From: CAVYGM01 sp963768025
GTDB lineage: Bacteria > Bacteroidota > Bacteroidia > Cytophagales > Spirosomataceae
DNA length: 64,000 bases
Reading direction: 5' to 3'
NCBI GenBank assembly: GCA_963768025.1
Contig: CAVYGM010000026.1
Span: forward strand, 248,001-312,000
Below are positions 56,071 through 64,000 of the stretch, in pieces. Under the pieces are notes generated by a model, which searched no databases, was not told where the DNA came from, and saw only the letters and a program-made list of their open reading frames with translations. Both the position numbers and the translations under genes were made by a program. The number at the start of each line of letters is the position of its first letter. Within the stretch, counting starts at the first letter, position 1.

Positions 56071-56989
56071 AAGTATTTAAATTGTTAAATTCCAGGTCGG
56101 CCCAGGAAAGATCTTTATTAGCAATTCGTTTTTTTATTTCCGGATATTCATCCAGAAGATGATGAGCAGCCGACAGGTCGGAATGAAAGCAGGCCAAGCC
56201 AGCAGCCTGACGGTTGTATTCATTGGAAGACCTAAATAAATAACGCATATCCTCCAAAAGGGTTTCATTCATAAAACCGATTGTCAGTCGCCATACTTCC
56301 GGAGCTACGGTGCGCCCGGCGGCCCAGCGCTCATGGGCAAAATCTGAAAGCATCATGGCTAGTTTGGAATTTGCCCGATCTTCCAGCCCTACTATTTGAT
56401 GAATTGGCTTATCGTTGAATATGGTTTTTAGTACCAGCTGATTCCACGCCAGTTCTGAAAAATGACGGGCGGGATAAGGATTATAGATGACCAGGGAGTC
56501 GAATACATCCCCTACGTTGGACCGTACGGCTTCGGTAGCCCTGAAAAGCCAATTATTGGAATAGGATAGGAGGGGTAGGGCCGAGTACAGCGCTACCTGT
56601 TCGTTCATTTCGGCGGTATCAAACAGCGTTTCAATGTGCCGTACGTATTCCTCTTCCTTATGAGGGTCCAGGCAAGTCAACAGCCACACTCTGCCAAGGC
56701 GAATGGTGTCCCAGTTATGAATGGAGAACCCAGGGTAGGCTTCCGTCAGTTCAAGAGTGTCTTCGGGGGTAAGATGCACCAGCTGCCTCGATAAAAAACG
56801 CGGTGCCGCCACAAAGGAGGTCATTAGCTCGAGGGCAGGCGAAATACACTTCTCGGTCAGCCACTCGTACTCTGGTACAGTTAGTTGTTGATTCAGTATA
56901 CTGTCAAGGATTGTATGTACGCTACGGATTGACATGGAATAGGTTGGTTTTACAATGTTAAAAGTGTGAAACTGACCTTTTATAATCAT
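56057..56989 (-). CDS. eboA: EboA domain protein
   Basis: A 310-residue, soluble, largely helical protein. It has no catalytic motif that can be named; the family is defined by its place at the head of ebo clusters. Recognisable conserved segments are AYPGFSIHNWDTIRLGRVWL, YSALPLLSYSNNWLFRATEA, VFDSLVIYNPYPARHFSELA and NQLVLKTIFNDKPI. An in-frame ATG at 56935 (MSIRSVHTIL) is a possible later start. A near-consensus TTCCTTTG box (one mismatch to TAnnTTTG) lies on the minus strand at 57018-57025 and may be the operon promoter. The MgtC gene ends 87 bp upstream. Confidence 0.85.
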   Translation of the reverse strand: MIIKGQFHTFNIVKPTYSMSIRSVHTILDSILNQQLTVPEYEWLTEKCISPALELMTSFVAAPRFLSRQLVHLTPEDTLELTEAYPGFSIHNWDTIRLGRVWLLTCLDPHKEEEYVRHIETLFDTAEMNEQVALYSALPLLSYSNNWLFRATEAVRSNVGDVFDSLVIYNPYPARHFSELAWNQLVLKTIFNDKPIHQIVGLEDRANSKLAMMLSDFAHERWAAGRTVAPEVWRLTIGFMNETLLEDMRYLFRSSNEYNRQAAGLACFHSDLSAAHHLLDEYPEIKKRIANKDLSWADLEFNNLNTYASE

Positions 56990-57076
56990 AACGCGTGATT
57001 TTGCCTCTACATTTCAGCAAAGGAAGGGAATTTGAAATCCTTCTCAGCAGCTCGGCCCATGCTAGGTATCTCACAA

Positions 57077-57709
57077 TCAGAAGTCCAGTTCCAGAATTTC
57101 CTGATCGTTCAGCAAGCGCCTGGTTAGCTTTTCGTGTTCTTTCTCCGAACCTTCCAGGATCCAATTCCCCGAAATCGTATTGCCGGTTCGATTTTGCTTT
57201 CCTCTTTTTACCGAAAGCCCATACTCCCGAAACAACTCTTCGTATTGTTTGAGTAATTTTTGCTGGTACTTGGTTACGATGCGATAGTTTCGGGTTTGGT
57301 TTCGGAGATTGATGAATTTTTTCTCGATACTACTCATGACGATCAGGGAAAACAGGAGCACTCCGAATGACACCAAAGTAATGGCAAAGTACCCCGAACC
57401 AATACAGACCCCGAGGGCCGCCGTCACCCACACGGTAGCGGCCGTAGTGGTACCCACTATCCGGTCGGCCTCGCGGAAGATGATGCCACCCCCAATGAAA
57501 CCAATGCCAGTCACAATGTTGGCCGCGATCCGGGAAGGGTCACCACCGATTTTGATGGATACCATAGTAAATAAGGTGGACCCAACCGAAATCAGAATCA
57601 TGGTGCGGAGCCCGGCAGGCTTGCTCCTGTATTCGCGTTCAAAACCAATTAAGGCTCCGGCCACAAAGGAAAGCAGGAGCTTGATAATTTCTTCCGGAAT
57701 GAATTCCAT
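57077..57709 (-). CDS. MgtC/SapB (YhiD) family membrane protein
   Basis: A 210-residue protein with four to five N-terminal helices and the family motifs LSFVAGALIGFEREYRSKPA, GLRTMILISVGSTLFTMVSI, GIGFIGGGIIFRE and VGTTTAATVWVTAALGVCIG. A soluble C-terminal ACT-like domain starts around residue 135. MgtC proteins regulate P-type ATPases and Mg adaptation in pathogens; the function of the environmental branch is open. It is the gene before eboA on the same strand, but the 87-bp gap makes co-transcription uncertain. Confidence 0.92.
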   Translation of the reverse strand: MEFIPEEIIKLLLSFVAGALIGFEREYRSKPAGLRTMILISVGSTLFTMVSIKIGGDPSRIAANIVTGIGFIGGGIIFREADRIVGTTTAATVWVTAALGVCIGSGYFAITLVSFGVLLFSLIVMSSIEKKFINLRNQTRNYRIVTKYQQKLLKQYEELFREYGLSVKRGKQNRTGNTISGNWILEGSEKEHEKLTRRLLNDQEILELDF

Positions 57710-57817
57710 GGTCTCCTTATAGGTACTAGAACTAATCAGATACTACTTTTGATTTGCAATAAAAATAGCCTAATGCCTTACTTATCAAGTAATAAAAGCC
57801 AACGGCTATCCGCTTAT

Positions 57818-59109
57818 TTACTTATTCATCAATTCCTCTATTTCTTCGGCTTCAATCGGAATATTTCCCATCAAATCCCGATTGCCATTCTCGGTAATGA
57901 GAATATTATTTTCCAAACGAATCCCCAGTTTTTCTTCTGGAATGTATATACCAGGTTCACACGTAAATACCATGCCGGGTTCAAAACGACGGTACTTATT
58001 GCCAACATCGTGCACGTCCAAGCCCAGGAAGTGGGACGTGCCGTGGGGGAAAAATTTCTTGTATGCGGGCCATCCGCTGTCCTGCCGGGCAATGTCGTCC
58101 CTAGTCAGCAAGCCAAGGTCAATGAGCTCACTTTCCATAAATTTGCCGACCTCCACGTGGTATTCGTCCCATATGTTTCCTGTCACAAGTAGATCCTTAG
58201 CGAAATAAAATACCCGTAAAACGGCATCATAAACGGCCCGCTGGCGCTTGGTAAACCGCCCACTCACCGGAATAGAGCGGGTCATATCCGACGCATAGTT
58301 GGCATATTCGGCCGCCACATCCAACAGTAGTACGTCGCCCTCGCGGCATTCCTGGTTGTTTTGGATGTAATGCAGCACGCAGGCATTGGCTCCCGAAGCA
58401 ACGATCGGGCGTATAGGCAAATCCCCGGCTGCGGTTTCTGACGAATTCGTGCAGAAGTTCGGCCTCAATCTCAAATTCCATCACACCCGGCTTTACAAAA
58501 TGCAGGAGCCTTTCAAAACCGCCTTTGGTAATTTCGCAGGCAGTTTTGATTAATTCTATTTCCAGCGGCTGCTTGATAGCCCGCAAGCGATGCATGAGTA
58601 GGGCCAGTCGTTCCAGCTTATGCAGCGGGTATTTTTCTTTGAATTGCTGAATATAACGTGCATCTCTGGTTTGTACGGGTGATTCATTCCGGGTGTGCTC
58701 GTTAGTATTGAGGTACACGATTTCGGCCTCAAACACGATCAGGCGCATCATGGACTCAAATTGGTGCGTCCAATAAATAGTTTGGATGCCGGATACCTCA
58801 CGTGCCTCCTCTTTGGACAATTTTTCCCCTTCCCACACGGCGATGTGCTCGTTGGTTTCGCGTAAAAAAAGGATCTCCCTAAATTTTTCATCGGGATGAT
58901 CCGGAAAAACCAGGAGGATGGATTCTTCCTGGTCTACCCCAGTTAGGTAAAAAATATCGGAGCTTTGCCGGAACCCCATGGTCCCATCCGCATTCGTCGG
59001 CATGATGTCGTTGGACTTGAAGAATTGCGAGGGATCGAGGCTGCATTAAGTCAGAGAGACGGCGGCGGTTTTCTATAAATAGTTCTTTATCAAGGGGTAA
59101 ATAGCGCAT
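57818..59109 (-). pseudogene. pepP: Xaa-Pro aminopeptidase (M24B), two frameshifts
   Basis: The joined product is about 430 residues. The N-terminal AMP_N domain starts MRYLPLDKELFIENRRRLSD and continues in a second frame as MPTNADGTMGFRQSSDIFYL. The catalytic creatinase domain continues in a third frame after about 58460. The five metal ligands are present: LLLDVAAEYANYASDMTRSI (two Asp), HGTSHFLGLDVHDVG (His), FTCEPGIYIP (Glu) and GIRLENNILIT (Glu). It removes N-terminal residues before proline. A plausible promoter (TTG-N18-TAATTTTG) lies on the minus strand at 59275-59303. Confidence 0.88.
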
Positions 59110-59274
59110 AGGTTGGGTAATTAGATAGTTTGGGTCAGAAAATCACTGGTTCAGGAAACGCTACCATACAGGCAGAAGTGATGTGGTGAAAAGCACTTTT
59201 GCTAAGATCAACTAGTGTCATGGATGAATCTTGATAAAAAAGTCCTGGTAGGTAGTCTTACAGATCAATTTTCG

Positions 59275-59303
59275 CAAAATTACGTTTATCTTGTAAGAAT
59301 CAA
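59275..59303 (-). promoter_or_regulatory. candidate Bacteroidota promoter for pepP
   Basis: On the minus strand TTG (59303-59301) is followed after 18 bp by TAATTTTG (59282-59275), a match to both elements of the Bacteroidota consensus TTG-N17-23-TAnnTTTG. The start codon is about 165 bp downstream. Confidence 0.4.
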
Positions 59304-59374
59304 TAAAGTCGGCTAATGAGTATAAACCACAATTAGTCGTTTTTTACCGATTCAGTCATGACCTAACTAATCCT

Positions 59375-60907
59375 ATGAAAAGCTTCCGACAACTGCCCCT
59401 GTTATTACTATTTGTATGCAGCACCCTTGCCGCTCAGCCCAAGTACTGGATCTACCTTACGGACAAGGACGCCTCCGCTAAGCCAGCTATTTCAGAGTTG
59501 ACTAGTCAAAATCGGGTGCAGGCTGGATTAGAACGGTATGACGAAACGGATCTTCCCGTCAAGGGCGACTACTTACAGGCCATCAAAGCCGCGGGGGTAA
59601 AGCCCTTGTATGCTTCCCGATGGTTGAATGCGGTGGCGGTGGCTTTATTGCCGGATCAGGTGGGAGTAGTAGCACAAATGGATTTCGTAAAGGATGTTGT
59701 GCCCATGCGGGCCGATTTCGTAATTGCCCGGACGCAGCCCTTTGAACGGGAGGCTTTGGCACCCGTGATGTCGCAAGTTCAGTCCGAAGCTTTTTTAAAA
59801 TCAAATATCACGGCCAAAGGAGTGACCATCGGAATTATTGATGCCGGTTTTTACGGCGCTGATTCCTCACATTCCTTGCAGCATGTATTTTCCAACCGTC
59901 GCATCCTCGGGATTCGGGATTATGTAAAGCCCAATCAGCCCGCCGAATGGCTATTTACCATTGCGGAGTCCTATTCCGATATGCACGGAACCGAGGTAAT
60001 GGCCGCCATTTCCGGGATGGATACGGATGATCAGGTGCAGTATGGTACGGCACTAAATGCTAAATTTTACCTGGCGCGGACCGACTATTCTTTGCGTGAA
60101 TGGAGGGGAGAGGAGGACAATTGGATTGCGGCCATGGAGTGGATGGATAGCCTGGGCGTACGCCTGATCAATACTTCCCTGGGTTATGCCAGGGGCTTTA
60201 CCGATCCGCTGGAAAACTACGAGCCAAAACAAATGGACGGAAAAACCAGCGCCATCAGCCGGGCGGCGCAGATCGCCGTGGATAAAAAAGGCATCCTGCT
60301 GGTGGTTTCGGCGGGGAACGAGGGCGAGGACAAAAACTGGCGGATCATATCTACCCCGGCGGACGCCAAGGGGGTACTGGCCGTAGGAGCCACCAACATG
60401 CGGCTGTGGAACCGGATTGGGTACAGCAGCATTGGACCCGAATTTTTGCCCTATCTCAAACCGAACGTTTCCTGCTTTTCATTATACGGTACTTCCTTAT
60501 CGGCCCCGGTTATCACGGGCTTTGCTGCCTGCCTGATGGAGGCCAATCCTAAACTTTCGAATAAGGAATTGATGGATTTGATTGAACGATCCGCCCATTT
60601 GTATCCCTACGGAAACAACTTCGTGGGCTATGGTGTACCGTCGGCCTCGCGGGCTTTGGCGCTTTCCAAGGCTCCCTACCTACCTTCCCTCAGTACCTCC
60701 GTAAAAGTGCAGGGTAAAAGCTGCGAAGTGGAAGTAAAAACCACCGAATCGCTGGTGGTAGTGTATCGGAAGAAAAATAAAAAGGATGTCCTCTCTCAGC
60801 AGGTCGTTAAAGTACAGGATGGTAAAATAGCTTTGAAAAAACAAAGCGGTGAAGAATTTACCACAATTGACCTTAAAGATCACTCCATTGAGGTAATTTG
60901 GGAGTAG
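59375..60907 (+). CDS. secreted S8-family (subtilisin-like) serine peptidase
   Basis: A 510-residue protease. A signal peptide (FRQLPLLLLFVCSTLAAQ) precedes an inhibitor_I9-like propeptide to about residue 140. Catalytic residues are Asp in GVTIGIIDAGFYGADSS, His in SYSDMHGTEVMAAISG and Ser in LYGTSLSAPVITGFAACLME, with oxyanion Asn in LLVVSAGNEGEDKNW. A short beta domain of about 75 residues follows. There is no obvious T9SS C-terminal domain. The next gene begins only 29 bp downstream on the same strand. Confidence 0.93.
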   Translation: MKSFRQLPLLLLFVCSTLAAQPKYWIYLTDKDASAKPAISELTSQNRVQAGLERYDETDLPVKGDYLQAIKAAGVKPLYASRWLNAVAVALLPDQVGVVAQMDFVKDVVPMRADFVIARTQPFEREALAPVMSQVQSEAFLKSNITAKGVTIGIIDAGFYGADSSHSLQHVFSNRRILGIRDYVKPNQPAEWLFTIAESYSDMHGTEVMAAISGMDTDDQVQYGTALNAKFYLARTDYSLREWRGEEDNWIAAMEWMDSLGVRLINTSLGYARGFTDPLENYEPKQMDGKTSAISRAAQIAVDKKGILLVVSAGNEGEDKNWRIISTPADAKGVLAVGATNMRLWNRIGYSSIGPEFLPYLKPNVSCFSLYGTSLSAPVITGFAACLMEANPKLSNKELMDLIERSAHLYPYGNNFVGYGVPSASRALALSKAPYLPSLSTSVKVQGKSCEVEVKTTESLVVVYRKKNKKDVLSQQVVKVQDGKIALKKQSGEEFTTIDLKDHSIEVIWE

Positions 60908-60924
60908 TTTTTAAATTCATGCCC

Positions 60925-60932
60925 TACCTTTG
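60925..60932 (+). promoter_or_regulatory. TAnnTTTG box very close to a start codon
   Basis: TACCTTTG ends 4 bp before the ATG at 60937. A TTG lies at 60898-60900, 24 bp upstream of the box. If active, the transcript would be leaderless or nearly so. Confidence 0.35.
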
Positions 60933-60936
60933 CGGG

Positions 60937-61596
60937 ATGAAAACACAATTTGCCGTCATATTTGATATGGATGGGGTGATCTGCCACACCAATCCTTACC
61001 ACTCCCAGGCCTTTCGGGAATTCTTTGCTAAGCGGGATTTGAATCCTACGGATGAGGATTTTGCCCAGCACATGTTTGGGAAAAGCAACAGCTATATTTT
61101 ACGTTATTTCTTACAAAGGGAAATCCTCGGTGAAGAGTTTGAAGAAATGGAATTCGAAAAAGAAAGCCTGTTCCGAACGATTTATGAACCCAATGTGGAG
61201 CCTATTGCGGGACTGATGAAGTTTTTGAAGGAGTTGAAAGAGCACGACGTGAAAACGGCCGTGGCTACTTCGGCTCCCCGGGCCAACCTGGACTTGATAT
61301 CCGAAAAACTGGATTTGCCCATGATCATGGAATCATTCATGGCCAGTGAAAACGTAACCAAACACAAGCCTGATCCCGAGGTATACCTAACATCCGCAGA
61401 ACGATTGGGCATGTCTCCTGATCAGTGCGTAGTATTCGAGGATTCATTTTCGGGTGTAACGGCCGCCATCAACGCCGGCATGAAGGTAGTGGGGGTACTC
61501 ACCTCGCATTCCAAAGAAGAACTCCCTCCCTGTGACGACTATATAGAGGATTACCGTGATATGACTTTTGAACGAGTAGCCGGTTTGTTAGGTTAA
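60937..61596 (+). CDS. HAD-superfamily phosphatase, beta-phosphoglucomutase-like
   Basis: A 219-residue HAD-IA hydrolase. Motif I is FAVIFDMDGVICHTNPYHSQ, the cap domain follows, motif II is KTAVATSAPRANLDLI, motif III is NVTKHKPDPEVYLTSAERLG and motif IV is QCVVFEDSFSGVTAAINAGM. These are typical of the beta-phosphoglucomutase/YcjU group. The ATG at 60937 is preferred to a longer frame starting at 60898, because that would overlap the upstream protease gene. Substrate is probably a sugar phosphate. Confidence 0.9.
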   Translation: MKTQFAVIFDMDGVICHTNPYHSQAFREFFAKRDLNPTDEDFAQHMFGKSNSYILRYFLQREILGEEFEEMEFEKESLFRTIYEPNVEPIAGLMKFLKELKEHDVKTAVATSAPRANLDLISEKLDLPMIMESFMASENVTKHKPDPEVYLTSAERLGMSPDQCVVFEDSFSGVTAAINAGMKVVGVLTSHSKEELPPCDDYIEDYRDMTFERVAGLLG

Positions 61597-61674
61597 TTCA
61601 TTGATAGCAAGGGATTTTTGTCTATAAAGATTTTGTTTGAAACTGAATGCAAGTTGATTCTTGAAGGTACTATT

Positions 61675-61720
61675 AAAAAAAGGAGCCGGACTCATTCACG
61701 CGAGTCCGGCTCCTCCTTTT
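61675..61720. terminator. bidirectional rho-independent terminator
   Basis: Perfect stem AGGAGCCGGACTC / GAGTCCGGCTCCT (61681-61714), flanked by an A-run on one side and CCTTTT on the other, between two convergent genes. Confidence 0.88.
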
Positions 61721-61729
61721 AATAGTACC

Positions 61730-64000
61730 TTACTTCTTCTGCTGTGACAAAAACGTGATCAACGAGGCAAACTCCTCGTAGGAAAGGGCGTTGGCCAGGC
61801 CGGCGGGCATCATGGATGTTTCCAGTTCTTCGCGTTTTAGTACGTCCGATGCCTTGATGCGGTACACCTGACCAGTAATATCCCGCAAGACCAGCAAATT
61901 GGCGGTTTCTTCGGTCACAAAACCCATATAGCTCTTGTTACCCTTGGCCGTAATCATCACGGAGGCAAAGCCCTGGGAAATGGAGGCATTGGGTTTCAGA
62001 ATAGACTCGGCGATTTGTTCCCGGTTCATGATGGAGCCGATTTGACCCATGTAAGGGCCTTTCATGGTTTCCCCTTTGCTGATGCTATGGCAAGCCACGC
62101 ACCCTTGATTGGTGAAAAGTGTTTTTCCGAGGGATGGATCGCCTTTGATTTTGTCCATTGCCAGCATCACGTCTTCGATCGACGATTCACCCACTTGTCC
62201 CTTTTTATTTCTTATTTTTTCAAGGTCTACCTTCACCTCCTCCTTGACGGCTACCACCGGCTCGTCGGTCCCCAACTCGGGAATAGCCAGGCGAAGGCGG
62301 CTATTGAGATCCTCGAAAAACTGCTTGTCGGACGATTTTTCAACTTCGGCTACCAGCAGAGTTTTGATGGCGGGCGACGACTCCCAGGTTATGCCTTTGT
62401 AATAAGGACCGTGCGTATCAGGGCGGGTACTCCACCACCACGAGCCATCATAAGGAGCCTCCTGTTTGTACAAGCGGGCCACGGTAGTCAATATTTGCTT
62501 TTTCAGATTTTCATCGGAAGTGTTTTTGTAGGCAGCCATGAGGCCGTTCACCGCTTTCGAATCGTGCATGTAGCGCAGCGCCCACAAGGCTAACGTCGAA
62601 TTTTTGGTACCAATAGCCTTCACACTTTCGTCTACCGCGTCCAGGCTTACCAATGCCTTCACCGCCAGATGGGGAAGTACTATGGATGCGTTAGGTGTGG
62701 CATGCGGCCCTTCGGTATTCATGGCCGGAGCCACAAAAGACGACGGAACCGGAATGTTTAGCAAGGCCTGAATCGCTTCCTTGCGGTTCAGGCGACCTAG
62801 ACCTACGATGGCGGCCGCTTTTACCCGTTCAGAAGGATCGTTGAGTGCTTTCATAAATGGATCAACGGGGGCGGCGGCCGCGATGGCTTTGCGATCGCTG
62901 AGAGCCCGCAGGGCAAACTCCCGCATGGCGGATTCTTCGCTCAGCTTCACCAGATTGGCGATTCCGCTGGCACCCGTTATTTGGGTGTAGGTGTACATTC
63001 CCGCCACCCTGGCTTCGAGTGAATTACTTTTGTCGGCCGTTACCTTCCAGGCGGCATCAGCAGCCTGCTTGGCGGGACGAAGGAGAAGTTCCTGCTGAGC
63101 GGCCATCCGGGCTACACTGCTGGCCGAAGCCAACTGAGTTGTGAGTTGCTTGACCGATGCTTTTTTGAGATTCACAAAAGGCTTGTACGACCAGTTCTTG
63201 GGTACGGCCCGCACCACAAAACCCTTGGCGGGATTCCCCGAGTAGCCCGCCCCATCCCAGGCCGACAGGTACATGCGCCCCGAGGCATCGACGTCCACGT
63301 CGGTAATCTGGGCTAGTTTTATGAACTCTTCTTCTTTTTGAGTAAAGCTGGGGCCATCAGGCTGTACCCGATGAATGTACAGTTGGCTCCGGCCCCAATC
63401 GGCCATCATGCGGTACTTTGTTGTATTTTTCGGGCCAGGTAGGTTCATCCATGAATAAGGAACCCGTACCCGAGCCGCCACCTACATCGACCAGGGCGGG
63501 GATGATTTCTTCGGTAAAATGCTTGAAAAGAACAGGATAGCCGTATTCGCCCGACTGCATCTGATGGCTGAACCGAATGTTCCAGCCACCGCCGTCGTTG
63601 GTATTGTCCCGCGCAAAAATATTCATGTAAGGGTCAATCGCCACGTCGTAGATGTTACGCATACCGTGGGTGTACACTTCCATTTCGGTACCGTCCGGCC
63701 TTACCCGCACAATACCACCGCCTAGCAGGGTCATTTTTTTGCCGGAACGGTCTACCGCGTCGTGAAAACCAAAGTCACCCACGGCAATGTATATCCAGCC
63801 GTCGATCCCCATTCGGATACCGTTGGTGGCGTGGTCAGTGCCGCGGCTTTGCATAAACTTGGGCGAACTGATATTTTCGATCAGCGGTTTGGACGGACCG
63901 TCGGCCACACCATCCTGGTTGTTGTCCTCAAATACCACCAGGTCCATGCCGGTGGCCTTCCCGGTTTCGGCGGAGAACGTAGTATGAAGTACAAATACCT
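61730..64000 (-). pseudogene. secreted PQQ-dehydrogenase-like propeller protein with HEAT repeats and cytochrome c domain; partial, one frameshift
   Basis: The reading frame continues past the right edge (63948-64000 reads VFVLHTTFSAETGKATG before MDLVVFEDNNQDGVADG), so the N-terminus is missing. Visible parts are a soluble-glucose-dehydrogenase-like propeller (SRGTDHATNGIRMGIDGWIY, VYTHGMRNIYDVAID, MYLSAWDGAGYSG), alpha-helical HEAT-like repeats (PSERVKAAAIVGLGRLNRKE) and a heme c motif in TNQGCVACHSISKGETMKGP. The frame shifts near 63410-63440, where EPTWPEKYNK joins KYRMMADWGRSQLY. Such proteins occur in Bacteroidota and Planctomycetota and are thought to oxidise sugars or lactones in the periplasm. 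Confidence 0.85.

Overview
The window looks like a chromosomal segment of a free-living aerobic Bacteroidota bacterium, most likely a Cytophagales / Spirosomaceae relative (Dyadobacter, Persicitalea or similar). Three things point there: two TonB-dependent receptors, many secreted sugar-active and Tat-exported oxidoreductases, and repeated TAnnTTTG promoter boxes. The lineage is inferred from family content, not from a marker-gene tree. There are no rRNA or tRNA genes, no CRISPR array, no intact insertion sequence and no phage module.

Layout. 0-2.6 kb: end of a DUF1501 protein and a membrane cytochrome-c-domain protein. 2.7-9.7 kb: housekeeping and accessory singles (collagen-like lipoprotein, OsmC, VanZ, DinB, ABM monooxygenase, Bcr/CflA efflux pump, DUF427, BCCT transporter, secreted sugar isomerase-like protein). 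10-14.3 kb: a helical protein, an SMP-30 lactonase-like protein and a TonB receptor interrupted by an amber codon. 14.4-21 kb: a Cys/Met PLP enzyme, an App1-like phosphatase and a tight four-gene operon (YegS-type lipid kinase, glutamine-synthetase-like ligase, APH-fold protein, HAD-IIA phosphatase). 21-31 kb: secreted propeller-like protein, Gfo/Idh/MocA oxidoreductase, YtxH protein, flotillin/NfeD pair, M23 peptidase, TonB receptor. 31-33 kb: a GH43-like secreted protein. 33-40.7 kb: a gene-poor, AT-richer accessory stretch (cupin, lipoprotein, Tat-exported tyrosinase, DM13 lipoprotein, GT-C-like membrane protein). 40.7-46.7 kb: sucC, a LolD-type ATPase and a sugar/sugar-acid catabolic cluster. 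46.9-48.8 kb: carboxynorspermidine-dehydrogenase-like protein and DUF456 protein. 48.7-57 kb: a complete ebo gene cluster (eboA-B-C-D-E-[CehA/McbA-like]-F, all on the minus strand). 57-64 kb: MgtC, PepP, S8 peptidase, HAD phosphatase and a HEAT/cytochrome-c dehydrogenase that runs off the right edge.

The most notable system is the ebo cluster. It is known mainly from cyanobacteria, where it is linked to export of secondary-metabolite precursors, and from scattered other bacteria. Its chemistry is unresolved. Here the genes are packed with gaps of 1-56 bp or a short overlap, and a secreted PHP-type hydrolase sits between eboE and eboF. The four-gene operon at 16.7-21.0 kb is a second candidate for an uncharacterised pathway.

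A caution applies to the whole window. At least thirteen genes carry frameshifts or an in-frame stop while their protein similarity continues on both sides. The breaks are densest from 45.8 to 52.9 kb, where six successive genes are broken. Local consensus errors are the simplest explanation, but gene decay cannot be excluded from the sequence alone. Broken genes are annotated as one locus over their whole extent.
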